Part shown: positions 17,538 through 26,498 of the stretch, one piece after another | How positions within the stretch are numbered: position 1 is the stretch's first letter | Layout: every line of letters begins with the position of its first letter | Assembly (NCBI RefSeq): GCF_021117275.1 | Contig: NZ_CP088245.1 | Location: 3,757,501 to 3,821,500 of the forward strand | Direction: 5' to 3' | Length of the DNA: 64,000 nt | Origin: Metabacillus sp. B2-18 | GTDB lineage: Bacteria; Bacillota; Bacilli; Bacillales; Bacillaceae | The notes under the pieces: generated by a model | Told to the model about the DNA's origin: nothing | Database searches by the model: none | What the model saw: only the letters and a program-made list of their open reading frames with translations | Made by a program: the position numbers and the translations under genes

Positions 17538-20150
17538 TTACACATTACTTTCATGAATAGAATCAAGCTCTTCTTCCGAAATTAAAACATCTCTAGGTTT
17601 GCTGCCACGATTTTCAGAGATAATTCCTTGGTCTTCCATCATGTCAATTAGGCGTGCTGCTCGATTATAGCCAATTCTAAATCTTCTTTGTAAGCTTGAT
17701 GTCGAAGCTCCACCTTGATTAACAACAAATTCACATGCTTCTACAAATAATTCATCTTCCTCAGATTGAATGGTTGCTTTTTTCACCAATTCCTCTTGAT
17801 GAAACAAATATTCCGGTTTTGATTGAAGCTTCACATGCTTTACGACTCTTTCAATCTCTTCATCTGATACAAAAGTACCTTGAAGACGAACTGCTTTTGA
17901 TGACCCATTTTCCAAAAAGAGCATATCACCCTTACCAAGAAGTTTTTCTGCACCGCTCACGTCAATAATTGTTCTTGAATCAACTTGAGATGAAACAGAA
18001 AAGGCTATCCTAGTTGGAATATTAGCTTTGATCAAACCAGTGATTACATCAACAGATGGGCGTTGGGTCGCAACGATTAAGTGAATTCCACACGCCCTAG
18101 CTTTTTGTGCAATACGGCAAATGGCTTCCTCTACATCATTAGGAGCAACCATCATTAAGTCAGCAAGCTCATCAATAACAATAACAAGATATGGGAGATG
18201 TTCTCCCTGATTATGTTCCTTAACAAGCTGATTATATCTCGTAATCTCTCTTGTGCCGGAGTGAGCAAATAATTCGTAACGTCTTTCCATCTCCTCAACA
18301 GCCCATTTCAATGCAGCAGTTGCAGCCTTCACATCCGTTATTACAGGACTGACAAGGTGTGGAATATCATTATAAGGTGCTAATTCAACCATTTTTGGAT
18401 CAATTAACATTAATTTCACTTCATGTGGTGAGGCTTTATATAATAAACTCACCAAAATTGTGTTTATACAAACACTTTTACCTGATCCTGTTGCTCCAGC
18501 TATAAGACCATGAGGCATTTTTTTCAAATCAGTAACTGCTGGCTGACCAGCAATATCTAAACCTAGTACTGCGGTCATAGGGGAAGGATTATTACGAAAT
18601 TCTGAACTTCTTAAAATCTCGCGTAAATAAACCATTTTACCTACCTTATTCGGCACCTCAATTCCAATCGTATTTTTCCCTGGAATTGGAGCCTCAATCC
18701 TAATATCCTTAGCAGCTAAACTTAATTTAATATCATCACTTAAGTTTGTAATTTTGTTAACTTTCACTCCCGGTTCGGGATGAACTTCAAATCTTGTTAC
18801 AGAAGGCCCTTGGGTTACATTTACTACACTTGCTCTCACATTAAAATTCTTTAATGTAAGGTTTAGAAGGTCTTTTTGTGACTCAAGCCATGTATGGTCT
18901 TCTGTTAATTCTTTTTCTGGTATATTTAAAAATCCAAGCGATGGAAATTGATAACTCCCTACCTGTGCTTGTTCTTGAGTTTTTTCTTGTGTTTGTTCTT
19001 GTGTTTGTTCTTGAACTTGCACTGTTTTTTCACGAATTTTTTGCTTATCTCTTCCAAGCATCATGACGTTAAATGGTAATGTTTTTCGATTATTGCTTTC
19101 TTGTTTAGGCGTTTCTGGTTGGTGTAAGATTGGTTCTTCTTGTTCTTTTATTGATTCTTCAAATGACTCATTTTCAAATCCTGAAACCTTTGTTTCCTCA
19201 AAAAATGTCTCGCTTTGATCTTCATTTAGATAAAATTCAGTTTGTTCTTCTTCTTCATATTGATCATTATATGATGGTTTCATTTCAACACTTTCTTGTT
19301 CAATTTGTTCAATTTCTAGAGCTTGATCAAATTCAACAGGTGGTTGTTTCTTATTAAACTCAGTTTTAACAATGGAAAGTGCTTCATCTACAAGATCATC
19401 ATCTTCCTTATCATCAATCACCGTATCAGCATTTGTTTCATATACCATTTCTTCGATCTCATGATCTTCAAGAGAGTATGTAACTGTAGTCTCCTCTTCT
19501 TGTTGAAATTCGTCAGAACGGTCATATTGTTCAATAGTTGTTGCTTGCTGGTCATTTTCTTCCTGTATTTTTAAAGCAGCAGGAGTATCTGCCATTTCAT
19601 AATTAGACTGTATTGGAACCTCTGTTTCCATCTTGTAAGTAACAGATTCCTCCATGTAACTGCTATCCGCTAAACTTTGTGGTTGTTTTTGTTTCGTATG
19701 CTGTGTTTCTCTACTTTGCATCCTCTCTTCTTTTGATTGAAAACCATAAATCGGAGATGGGATGGAAGTAGGGTAAAATGGTTGTTTCTTTTTTATTGGT
19801 TTTTCCTCTACATTTTCCTCGATGTATCTTTTCTTCACAGATTTATGATTTGGCAAGACAGGTCTTACTTCGCTCTTTGTTTGAAGTTTTTCATGACTTG
19901 AACGCCTTGGCCGCATATCTCTTGATGTTTGTTTTTCATCAGGTATCATTGGAAAACGGAAATTCCCTTTAGGATATTGATAAGAAACTCTTGCTTCTGC
20001 CTTATGATGATTTTGTGTTTCATTCTCACTCTTTGAAACACTCCCTATGTTTCTTTGAGCTTCTTGCTCATGTTCTCTCGTCTCACTGTTTTCACTTACT
20101 TTTTCGTCATCTCCTAAAAAATAAGAAAATAGTTTTTTCATCCAACTCAT
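17538..20150 (-). CDS. sftA: DNA translocase SftA
   Basis: SftA is the soluble FtsK/SpoIIIE-type translocase that clears chromosome ends from the septum in Bacillus. The 870-residue protein (952 in B. subtilis) begins with ~420 disordered residues rich in Glu and Gln instead of the membrane domain of SpoIIIE. The FtsK motor follows with Walker A GATGSGKS near residue 552 and Walker B-type LVIVIDELADLM, then a C-terminal gamma winged-helix (RRFRIGYNRAARLIDMMEDQG) that reads polarity sequences. A 12-bp tandem repeat in the linker encodes EQTQ units. AAAGAGTG precedes the ATG. In B. subtilis ytpR lies just upstream; it is missing here. Confidence 0.95.
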   Translation of the reverse strand: MSWMKKLFSYFLGDDEKVSENSETREHEQEAQRNIGSVSKSENETQNHHKAEARVSYQYPKGNFRFPMIPDEKQTSRDMRPRRSSHEKLQTKSEVRPVLPNHKSVKKRYIEENVEEKPIKKKQPFYPTSIPSPIYGFQSKEERMQSRETQHTKQKQPQSLADSSYMEESVTYKMETEVPIQSNYEMADTPAALKIQEENDQQATTIEQYDRSDEFQQEEETTVTYSLEDHEIEEMVYETNADTVIDDKEDDDLVDEALSIVKTEFNKKQPPVEFDQALEIEQIEQESVEMKPSYNDQYEEEEQTEFYLNEDQSETFFEETKVSGFENESFEESIKEQEEPILHQPETPKQESNNRKTLPFNVMMLGRDKQKIREKTVQVQEQTQEQTQEKTQEQAQVGSYQFPSLGFLNIPEKELTEDHTWLESQKDLLNLTLKNFNVRASVVNVTQGPSVTRFEVHPEPGVKVNKITNLSDDIKLSLAAKDIRIEAPIPGKNTIGIEVPNKVGKMVYLREILRSSEFRNNPSPMTAVLGLDIAGQPAVTDLKKMPHGLIAGATGSGKSVCINTILVSLLYKASPHEVKLMLIDPKMVELAPYNDIPHLVSPVITDVKAATAALKWAVEEMERRYELFAHSGTREITRYNQLVKEHNQGEHLPYLVIVIDELADLMMVAPNDVEEAICRIAQKARACGIHLIVATQRPSVDVITGLIKANIPTRIAFSVSSQVDSRTIIDVSGAEKLLGKGDMLFLENGSSKAVRLQGTFVSDEEIERVVKHVKLQSKPEYLFHQEELVKKATIQSEEDELFVEACEFVVNQGGASTSSLQRRFRIGYNRAARLIDMMEDQGIISENRGSKPRDVLISEEELDSIHESNV
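18965..19014. repeat. 12-bp tandem repeat inside sftA
   Basis: Successive TTGTTCTTGTGT-type units encode four imperfect EQTQ/EKTQ/EQAQ repeats in the disordered linker. Because the unit is a multiple of three, copy-number change would keep the frame. Confidence 0.7.
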
Positions 20151-20396
20151 TTTTAATCACTCTTTCAATATATTCAGCAAAAATAATCACATACATTTAC
20201 TTTCACCCTAACTCGGTGAGAGATTATGAATATTTGTATTTACAAATCTGATAAGCTTGCTTGTAAAAACATATATTCTATTGTATCAATAAATGTCTAT
20301 TTTTGTAGATAAAAGTATAGTCTCTTTTGAAAAGTTATTCGTTTATATTGGACGGTGATTTTCATTAGGCATCTACTTCAAATACAAACACAAAAG

Positions 20397-20446
20397 AAAA
20401 GAGGTAGACCGAATATAATAATCTTATATCACGGCTGCCTCTTTTT
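20397..20446. terminator. Hairpin in the sftA-ytpQ gap
   Basis: AAAAGAGGTAGACCG pairs with CGGCTGCCTCTTTT (one G-T, one bulge) with T-rich flanks on both strands. Confidence 0.6.
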
Positions 20447-20536
20447 CTTTGACAATATAGCTAATATATATGTTCGAAATAAATCTTTTCTTTAACGGGG
20501 TAAAAAAAGGAAATGATTTTTTTTGCTATAAAACAT

Positions 20537-20565
20537 AAAGCAACCGTAAAACTACCGATTGCTTT
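20537..20565 (-). terminator. Weak terminator after ytpQ
   Basis: AAAGCAA and TTGCTTT enclose a partly paired loop 12 bases beyond the ytpQ stop; the T tract is poor. Confidence 0.45.
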
Positions 20566-20577
20566 AAGAATGCTCCC

Positions 20578-21381
20578 TTATTTATGAGGTTTATTTTTAC
20601 CTAGTATAAAAATAGGTTCAAGCTCATTGTTTTCATATAAAAAGGATAGGGCAGTAATAGGAACTGTGCCACTTGCAAAAAAGCTCATCGTTAATTGTGC
20701 TAAAATATCATAGCCGGTATCGTTACGAACATCTACAATAATTAGCACATCTTGATGCGGAACAGCTACAGCCATTTTTCCTTCTATTTTCTCTGCAAAA
20801 GATTGTAATAAACTTTCGTTCAGAATTCTACTTGCATCATAACCATCATTTGCATTTAGAAAATAAAAAACATTACCAGCAACTAAATCTTCTTTTACGC
20901 TCGTCTTTAAAGATCTTAAGTTAAAAGCAGCTACTTCTTTAATCTGATCTTTCGTCCAATTTTCTCTTTTCATCATCTTTTCATCTATTAAGCGGTATGT
21001 ACTTCCAAGATCAAGTGCATAGTAAATACGTGTTTCAGCTGTATGTTCACTATAACATAAAGCTATGCCTTCATTGCTCTCTGTTGGAAAAGACGTAGAT
21101 CGAATGACTGGAAATATATTTTTTTCCTTTCCAGATAAATCTTGCTGTTCGTTCATCACTGTTAATGCTTCCTTAACATAATAAACAACTTCATCTATCG
21201 CTTTCTGCTTCGAGGTTTCATATTTTGCAATTATACCTGGAAGAGATAAGGTCACACCTTTTTTGCTAAGAGAATCCTCCACTCTTAACGTATCTTTCTC
21301 ACGATCAAAATCAAATTGCCATTGTGGATTTGAAAGTTTTCCCTTTAGGGTTTCAACTAATTTTCTTGATGTCATTTTCAT
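20578..21381 (-). CDS. ytpQ: DUF1444 family protein YtpQ
   Basis: The 267-residue cytosolic protein matches the DUF1444/YtpQ family of Firmicutes. The N-terminal [17 protein letters not shown] and the later [18 protein letters not shown] and DGYDASRIL are characteristic. The ATG at 21381 is spaced correctly from GGAAGGAGG; an in-frame start 11 codons upstream lies before that site and is rejected. It follows ytpP by 51 bp in the same direction and is probably co-transcribed. No enzymatic activity is known for the family. Confidence 0.88.
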   Translation of the reverse strand: MKMTSRKLVETLKGKLSNPQWQFDFDREKDTLRVEDSLSKKGVTLSLPGIIAKYETSKQKAIDEVVYYVKEALTVMNEQQDLSGKEKNIFPVIRSTSFPTESNEGIALCYSEHTAETRIYYALDLGSTYRLIDEKMMKRENWTKDQIKEVAAFNLRSLKTSVKEDLVAGNVFYFLNANDGYDASRILNESLLQSFAEKIEGKMAVAVPHQDVLIIVDVRNDTGYDILAQLTMSFFASGTVPITALSFLYENNELEPIFILGKNKPHK

Positions 21382-21432
21382 ATTTCTTCCTCCTTCCCTT
21401 ATAAGAAGTTCCACATATAAAACAATTACATG

Positions 21433-21750
21433 TTAAACAGTTATTGTATTGATAAATTCTTGAATTTGTTCTTTAGATTTTCTATCTTTATTTACATAAC
21501 GGCCAACTTCTTTTCCTTTATGAAAGGCAACAAAGCTCGGAATACCAAATATGTCTAGTTCAACACAAAGGTCAATAAATTGATCTCGGTCTACATAATA
21601 AAATGTAAATGTACTGTTTTCTTCTTCTAGCTCTGGAAGAACTGGCTCAATCACACGGCAGTCAGGACACCAGTCTGCTGAGAACATGAAAATGAACTTT
21701 TCATTTTCTATAATTTGTTTATATTCATCTACTGATGTTAATTTTTGCAT
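21433..21750 (-). CDS. ytpP: Thioredoxin-like protein YtpP
   Basis: This 105-residue thioredoxin-fold protein has the active-site motif WCPDC (about residues 27-31) and the cis-proline region GIPSF. Such proteins reduce disulfides in the cytosol; the WCPDC variant is the YtpP type. AGGAGG precedes the ATG. It is upstream of ytpQ as in B. subtilis. Confidence 0.92.
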   Translation of the reverse strand: MQKLTSVDEYKQIIENEKFIFMFSADWCPDCRVIEPVLPELEEENSTFTFYYVDRDQFIDLCVELDIFGIPSFVAFHKGKEVGRYVNKDRKSKEQIQEFINTITV

Positions 21751-21936
21751 TATAATATCCTCCTAAAAAATGGTTTGTTATCATAAGTTGTTCATCTTAA
21801 CTTAGTCGGCATTTGAGAACTTTTCCTCACACCTTTTGTAGATAGCATATTATCTTAAACAAAAAGCGTAGTTCTAGTGTATATGATTGTTGTATATGTT
21901 TCCACTTTCCCATCTTGCACGTAATAGAAAACCTAT

Positions 21937-22434
21937 TTATTGAACAGAATTAGCAATCATCATCATAGCTTCAGCGTCTTCTACTACATCGTTCCCCTTA
22001 ACTTCAGTAGTTACCTTTGTGCCTCCTACGCCAACTGTTACTTCATATTTATTTTCTGCAATTTTAACGACAAATAAGTAACCAAAGCGACCCTTTTGCT
22101 CAAACGTTTTTGAAATAAATGGCTCCTGATACTGCTCTGTTAGAGTTTTATAGGAAACTTTACTACTTTTTGGCTCCTTCAAATTAACAAAAAGGATATA
22201 ACTTTTATTTCCATCTTCAAGTAACACATTATAATCATTTTTTTCTTTTATCTTAAAATCATTTGGCAAGTAAAATGAAAATTGTTCTGTTTCTTCATTA
22301 ACTTCCAACTCCTCATTATCAAATGCCTGTTTTGTGTGATCAATAGAATCATTCCTAAGACTCTCTTCAGATTGGGTGCAACCTGAAAGTAGGACTAAAA
22401 TTATGACCAGCATGAAAAAGCTATATTTCCTCAT
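21937..22434 (-). CDS. Putative lipoprotein (165 aa)
   Basis: The N-terminus is a classic lipoprotein signal peptide: MRKYSFF, a hydrophobic core and lipobox LSGC with the lipidated cysteine at residue 19. The mature part is acidic for ~25 residues, then a compact beta-rich domain (FSFYLPNDFKIKEKNDYNVLL onwards). It should be anchored on the outer face of the membrane. GGGGGA precedes the ATG. It stands alone, divergent from ytoQ. I do not recognise the family beyond this. Confidence 0.82.
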   Translation of the reverse strand: MRKYSFFMLVIILVLLSGCTQSEESLRNDSIDHTKQAFDNEELEVNEETEQFSFYLPNDFKIKEKNDYNVLLEDGNKSYILFVNLKEPKSSKVSYKTLTEQYQEPFISKTFEQKGRFGYLFVVKIAENKYEVTVGVGGTKVTTEVKGNDVVEDAEAMMMIANSVQ

Positions 22435-22628
22435 ATAAATCCCCCTTTTTATGAATCCTACAGAAATTAGCAGCTATTTATTTAGACCTTAAAATTTGCT
22501 TTTACATAGAGTCTCTTACATCATAACCTCTTCTTTTTTATATTAGCAAGACAAAGTGAATAAGCTGTAATCTTTGGTTTTGGATGAAATATGGTAAAAT
22601 GGATGTAAACTCTATTTGGAGGGATTTG

Positions 22629-23072
22629 ATGGAATTTATTGTGTACTTGGCAGGAGAAATACATACAAATTGGCGCGAGCAATTAAAAAAGGAAACAGCA
22701 AAACGTAATTTACCTTTTAAATTTGTAGGACCAATGGAACGACATGATTTATCCGATGATATTGGTGAAAAAATTATTGGAGAACAACCTGGACCTGTTT
22801 ACAAAGATGAAGCTGCATCAAGTATTAATAATTTGCGAACATCTTTGTTAATGAATAAAGCTGACCTTGTTATCGCACTATTTGGAGAAAAATACAAGCA
22901 GTGGAATACCGCAATGGACGCAAGTACAGCTATTACATTAAACAAACCTCTTATTTTAATAAAACCTGAACAGCTTCATCATCCATTAAAAGAGTTGTCT
23001 AATAAAGCAAATGTAACTGTTGAAAACATTCAACAAGCACTTGATGTCCTATCGTATGTAGTTGAAGCATGA
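22629..23072 (+). CDS. ytoQ: YtoQ family protein
   Basis: The 147-residue product matches YtoQ: it starts MEFIVYLAGEIHTNWR and contains GPMERHDLSDDIGE and the ADLVIALFGEKYKQWN segment. It is a nucleoside 2-deoxyribosyltransferase-like fold, so a nucleotide-related activity is possible but unproven. The ATG at 22629 is preceded by GGAGGG; an in-frame ATG at 22584 has no site and lies within the likely extended -10 region (TGGTAAAAT). A strong terminator follows. Confidence 0.88.
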   Translation: MEFIVYLAGEIHTNWREQLKKETAKRNLPFKFVGPMERHDLSDDIGEKIIGEQPGPVYKDEAASSINNLRTSLLMNKADLVIALFGEKYKQWNTAMDASTAITLNKPLILIKPEQLHHPLKELSNKANVTVENIQQALDVLSYVVEA

Positions 23073-23081
23073 GTTAAAAGG

Positions 23082-23128
23082 GGCTGACCCAAAAGTCTAG
23101 ATTTTAGACCTTTGGGTTAGCCTTTTTT
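23082..23128 (+). terminator. ytoQ terminator
   Basis: GGCTGACCCAAAAGTCTA pairs with the near-complementary TTAGACCTTTGGGTTAGCC, followed by T6. Confidence 0.9.
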
Positions 23129-23165
23129 AAAAAGTGTTTTTTAAATAAAGTTAACTATAAAAACT

Positions 23166-23297
23166 GGTTCGTTCCATTGCGCTCCAGACACTTGCTTTCC
23201 GCGGGGAGGAAGCTGAGCCTCCTCGCCTTCGCCTGCGGGGTCTCAGCCTTTCCTCTACCTCCCGCAGGAGTCAAGTGTCTTCCGCTCCATTCCACTA
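23166..23297 (+). repeat. 133-bp long-hairpin repeat, copy B
   Basis: This copy is almost identical to copy A read in reverse. Paired arms are GACACTTG (23187-23194) and CAAGTGTC (23272-23279). It lies between the ytoQ terminator and the transposase gene, where 23073-23434 otherwise holds no gene. Confidence 0.92.
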
Positions 23298-23434
23298 TCC
23301 TTTTAAAATAATATTTATTTGCAACAATCTACGAAAACAACCTTTTAAAAGACAAAATTAAAAACAAAAAAATCGCCCGATTCTGTATAATGAAGTTACC
23401 ACACCACTTTATACAAGAAAGGAACGATTTTTTT

Positions 23435-25018
23435 ATGAAATATGATCATATTTCTTTCGTTAATTATAACATGAATCAGTTAGTTCTTCCATTAGACCTT
23501 GAAATTCTCATCCCTCAAAATCATTTATCTATCATTGTTCATGAAGCTGTAGAAAAGCTAGACGATACTTTGTTGGTTCAACCTTACAAAGGTGGTGGAC
23601 GCCCATCATATCATCCAAAAATGTTACTTAAAGTCATCATTTATGCTTATACACAAAAAGTTTACTCAGGAAGACAAATAGAGAAATTACTAACCGAAAA
23701 TATCTACTTTATGTGGTTAAGTGGTAGTCAAACTCCTGATTTTCGTACGATTAATCGTTTTCGATCGGAGCGAATGAAAGACATAATCTATCAAGTTTTC
23801 TTTTCAATTGTAGAGTTACTACGTGAAAAAGGATTAGTCAAGCTGGAGCACTATTTTGTAGATGGGACTAAGATCGAAGCAAATGCAAATCAGTATACTT
23901 TTGTTTGGAGAAAAGCGACAGAGAAATATGAAAAAAGTTTAGATGATAAATATCGTCAACTCGCTTTACAAATTGAGCATATCCTTGAAAAAGAGGAAAA
24001 GACCGCCACTTCCATGGGGCTAGAAGAAAAGTTAAAAGAAACTCCGATTACCTCGGAACAGATTGAACAAAGTATTAAAAAGTTAGAAAAGCATTTAGAG
24101 ACAGAACCCAAAAATAAAGAGGCGAAAAAAGCTGTTCGATTATTAAAGAAAGACTACCTTCCTCGAAAAGTGAAATATGAAGAACAAAATCAACTTTTCA
24201 ATGGAAGAAACAGTTTCTCGAAAACAGATAATGATGCGACCTTTATGAGAATGAAGGAAGATCATATGCGAAATGGGCAGTTAAAACCAGGATATAATGT
24301 ACAAACAGGAACAGAAGGTCAATTTATTACAGGTTTCTCTCTACATCAAAGAGCAGGTGATCCAGGCTGCTTAATCCCTCATCTTCAACACCTGGAGGAG
24401 CACGGAGTGAAACCAGAAAAAATAGTTGCCGATTCTGGTTATGGTAGTGAGGAAAACTATGACTTTTTAGAAAGAGAAGGACGAACAGCGTACATAAAAT
24501 ATAATACATTTGATCAGGAACAAAAAAGAAACTGGAAAAATAAAATCGAACGTGTAGAAAATATGGAGTACGATGAGGAACTAGATGAGTTTATATGTGC
24601 AAACAAGCAACGCCTTGTATTCCAGTATGAAACCTCAAAAACTTCTGATAATGAATATGTTTCAATTAAAAGAAAGTATTCATGTTTTGAATGTGCCGGC
24701 TGCCCTTTCCAAAAAACTTGTGCCAAAGGAAAAGAACAAAAAACAATTACAATATCACTAGAAAATCAAAGGCAACGAAAAGAGATTCGTGAACGTCTTC
24801 AGAGTGAAGAAGGACGAAAATTATATAGCCAACGAAAATGTGATGTGGAAAGTGTATTTGGACAAATAAAACATAATCAGCAGTTCAGACGCTTTTCAAT
24901 GCGTGGCCTCCAAAAAAATACGATTGAATGGGGGCTTCTTTGCGTTGCACATAACTGTAAAAAAATGCAGAAGGCAATAAAAAGAAATAAAGCAAAAGAG
25001 GATATTGGATGCCAATAA
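23435..25018 (+). CDS. IS1182 family transposase
   Basis: The product is 527 residues from the ATG at 23435 (GAAAGGAACG upstream); an in-frame ATG at 23390 overlaps the promoter box. The N-terminal DUF772 domain (GGGRPSYHPKMLLKVIIYAY), then YFVDGTKIEANANQY, VADSGYGSEENY and the C-terminal DVESVFGQIKHNQQFRRF segment are the DDE transposase landmarks of IS1182/IS4-like enzymes. A cysteine cluster (CFECAGCPFQKTC) is also typical. The frame is intact, so it may be active. It interrupts the ytoQ-ytoP order of B. subtilis together with the following accessory genes. Confidence 0.93.
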   Translation: MKYDHISFVNYNMNQLVLPLDLEILIPQNHLSIIVHEAVEKLDDTLLVQPYKGGGRPSYHPKMLLKVIIYAYTQKVYSGRQIEKLLTENIYFMWLSGSQTPDFRTINRFRSERMKDIIYQVFFSIVELLREKGLVKLEHYFVDGTKIEANANQYTFVWRKATEKYEKSLDDKYRQLALQIEHILEKEEKTATSMGLEEKLKETPITSEQIEQSIKKLEKHLETEPKNKEAKKAVRLLKKDYLPRKVKYEEQNQLFNGRNSFSKTDNDATFMRMKEDHMRNGQLKPGYNVQTGTEGQFITGFSLHQRAGDPGCLIPHLQHLEEHGVKPEKIVADSGYGSEENYDFLEREGRTAYIKYNTFDQEQKRNWKNKIERVENMEYDEELDEFICANKQRLVFQYETSKTSDNEYVSIKRKYSCFECAGCPFQKTCAKGKEQKTITISLENQRQRKEIRERLQSEEGRKLYSQRKCDVESVFGQIKHNQQFRRFSMRGLQKNTIEWGLLCVAHNCKKMQKAIKRNKAKEDIGCQ

Positions 25019-25039
25019 GGGGGAGGAATACCCCTTTTT
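25017..25039 (+). terminator. Short hairpin after transposase
   Basis: AAGGGG and CCCCTT flank a short loop right at the transposase stop, followed by T5. Confidence 0.45.
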
Positions 25040-25085
25040 CATTAAAAAAATCCTACTTATTTGGTTTCTATACCAAAAATAAAGA

Positions 25086-25134
25086 AAGGGTGCTCAAAAG
25101 GTCGTTATTTAACAACCTTTTGAGTCACCCTCTT
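25086..25134. terminator. Terminator between transposase and R2-like oxidase
   Basis: AAGGGTGCTCAAAAGGTCGTT pairs with the complementary arm (AACAACCTTTTGAGTCACCC) with two mismatches. It sits two bases beyond the oxidase stop. Confidence 0.75.
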
Positions 25135-25135
25135 T

Positions 25136-26002
25136 TCATTTAGGTTTCATCGTATCTATTTGCTGACTTTTTGCTCTTGAAAGAATTTCTACTCTAGCTT
25201 TAAGTTGTTTTTTTGTAAATTCCATAAGCTCTGAGTTGCTTTTTTTGTCATGCTCACCTTCACCCATTATCATTCCTTCAGCATTTAGAGCTAAAGAAAG
25301 TGGTGCTAATTGTTCAAGCTTTTTTAATACTCTGTCTAGTAAATGAGGGTGTTCGTTAATTAACCTTTGTAATAAAAACGTTCCATATGCAATATGCCTT
25401 GATTCATCTATTTTTAAATGCTCAATTCCTTTTAATAACCCGGGCATTTTCCGCATTTTATTCAGACCATCTGCAAACACTTTATAACCTGTTTCTGCTA
25501 GGACTCCCTCAGAAAACATGTTATACACAGTGGCAGCATCTGCTAAACTCTCAGGTGACCTGTCTTTCCAGAGCTTCTCCATAGTTTCTGGAAGTATCTC
25601 ATAAAAGAATTTACGATAGGTTTTTGAATGGAAATGTGTTAAATCCCCCTTTTCCCCAAGCTCATCCAAAACCTTCCGGAAGAATTCTGTATGTTTCGCT
25701 TCATCAAAAAGGAATGTTGTTAAAAACATTTCCTCCTCTAATCTACCTTCCTCAGCAACTACTTTTAATAGTGGTAATAAATCATGTGTAACAGCTTCTT
25801 CTCCACCTTGAAACTGTGCGAGAAGTCTTACAATCCATTCTCGATGCTTTTCACTTAGATTCTTCCAATCTTCTTTATCCTGTGAAAAGTCAATTTCATT
25901 AGGATTCCATGTCCCATATTTTTTTGCCTTTTGATACAGCTGATAGGGAAAGGAATCTGTCATTAGTCCTTTTGAGCTCGTCGTAATAAGCTTTTTTCTC
26001 AA
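25136..26002 (-). CDS. R2-like ligand-binding oxidase (R2lox, Mn/Fe ferritin-like)
   Basis: The 288-residue protein is a ribonucleotide-reductase-R2-like four-helix-bundle oxidase. By alignment from memory with Geobacillus kaustophilus R2lox, all six metal ligands are present: E68, E101, H104, E165, E200 and H203, in motifs GGEEAV, FDEAKH, FSEG and DESRH. The valine and tyrosine that form the ether cross-link are also kept (V71, Y160). The family binds a long-chain fatty-acid-like ligand at a Mn/Fe site; its physiological substrate is unknown. It starts at TTG (26002) after AAAGGGGGGAGA. It is 36 bp downstream of a 78-aa ORF and probably co-transcribed with it. Confidence 0.92.
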   Translation of the reverse strand: MRKKLITTSSKGLMTDSFPYQLYQKAKKYGTWNPNEIDFSQDKEDWKNLSEKHREWIVRLLAQFQGGEEAVTHDLLPLLKVVAEEGRLEEEMFLTTFLFDEAKHTEFFRKVLDELGEKGDLTHFHSKTYRKFFYEILPETMEKLWKDRSPESLADAATVYNMFSEGVLAETGYKVFADGLNKMRKMPGLLKGIEHLKIDESRHIAYGTFLLQRLINEHPHLLDRVLKKLEQLAPLSLALNAEGMIMGEGEHDKKSNSELMEFTKKQLKARVEILSRAKSQQIDTMKPK

Positions 26003-26038
26003 TTATATCTCCCCCCTTTATAAACACCATAAAATAGC

Positions 26039-26275
26039 TTAAAAAATAATTGGAAATTTATCTTTTTCATATATAGCATCAAATATTTTATATAAACCTA
26101 TAAATTCTTCAAAAGTAATTCCATCTTTTAGTTCAAAATGTGTTAAAAAAGCATCTAATGTTTCAACATCCATATCATGAAATTGGCTTGATAAGATTAA
26201 TTGATCGTAAATATTTCTAACTTTACTATATTGATTATTTTCGTCCAATACACTCTTAAATTGGTTTTCTTCCAT
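26039..26275 (-). CDS. Small hypothetical protein upstream of R2lox (78 aa)
   Basis: This is an acidic protein without membrane segment or cysteine, predicted mainly helical (DVETLDAFLTHFELKDGITFEEFIGLYKIFDAIYE). A very strong GGGAGGGG site precedes the ATG. The 36-bp spacing to the R2-like oxidase gene suggests one operon and perhaps a partner or regulator. I recognise no family. Confidence 0.75.
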   Translation of the reverse strand: MEENQFKSVLDENNQYSKVRNIYDQLILSSQFHDMDVETLDAFLTHFELKDGITFEEFIGLYKIFDAIYEKDKFPIIF

Positions 26276-26498
26276 CTTAAAATCCCCTCCCTAATTAGAA
26301 TGAACAAACTTAGTTTATTCACACTAACATAGGTTTGTAACGGTTATTACACTAGTTGCTAGAAACTTGGACTAGATTAATTAACTATTTTAAAAACAGG
26401 CAAAGGCTCGTTCATTAATTTTTGCACAAATAATAGAATGCGCTTCTATACTATAGAAATAAATTTTTTGATTTTACTTAGATAGGAGGAGCTATAAC

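Larger units (their letters stand above)
20151..20577. other. Gap between sftA and ytpQ (ytpR absent)
   Basis: This 427-bp AT-rich stretch contains two hairpins (20397-20446, 20537-20565) and presumably the sftA promoter, which I could not place with confidence. In B. subtilis the tRNA-binding-domain gene ytpR occupies this position. The short frames here lack ribosome sites and I see no remnant of ytpR. Confidence 0.55.
23358..25039 (+). mobile_element. IS1182-type insertion sequence (ends not resolved)
   Basis: One intact transposase gene occupies the element. A TATAAT promoter box lies just upstream (about 23386). I could not find convincing terminal inverted repeats or a target duplication, so the limits given are only the transposase with its promoter and 3' hairpin. 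Confidence 0.7.

Noticed and set aside
23330..23400. Terminal inverted repeat of the IS on the left side
   Set aside because: I compared this AT-rich stretch with 25019-25135 and found only a weak CCTTTT similarity, not enough to define an end.
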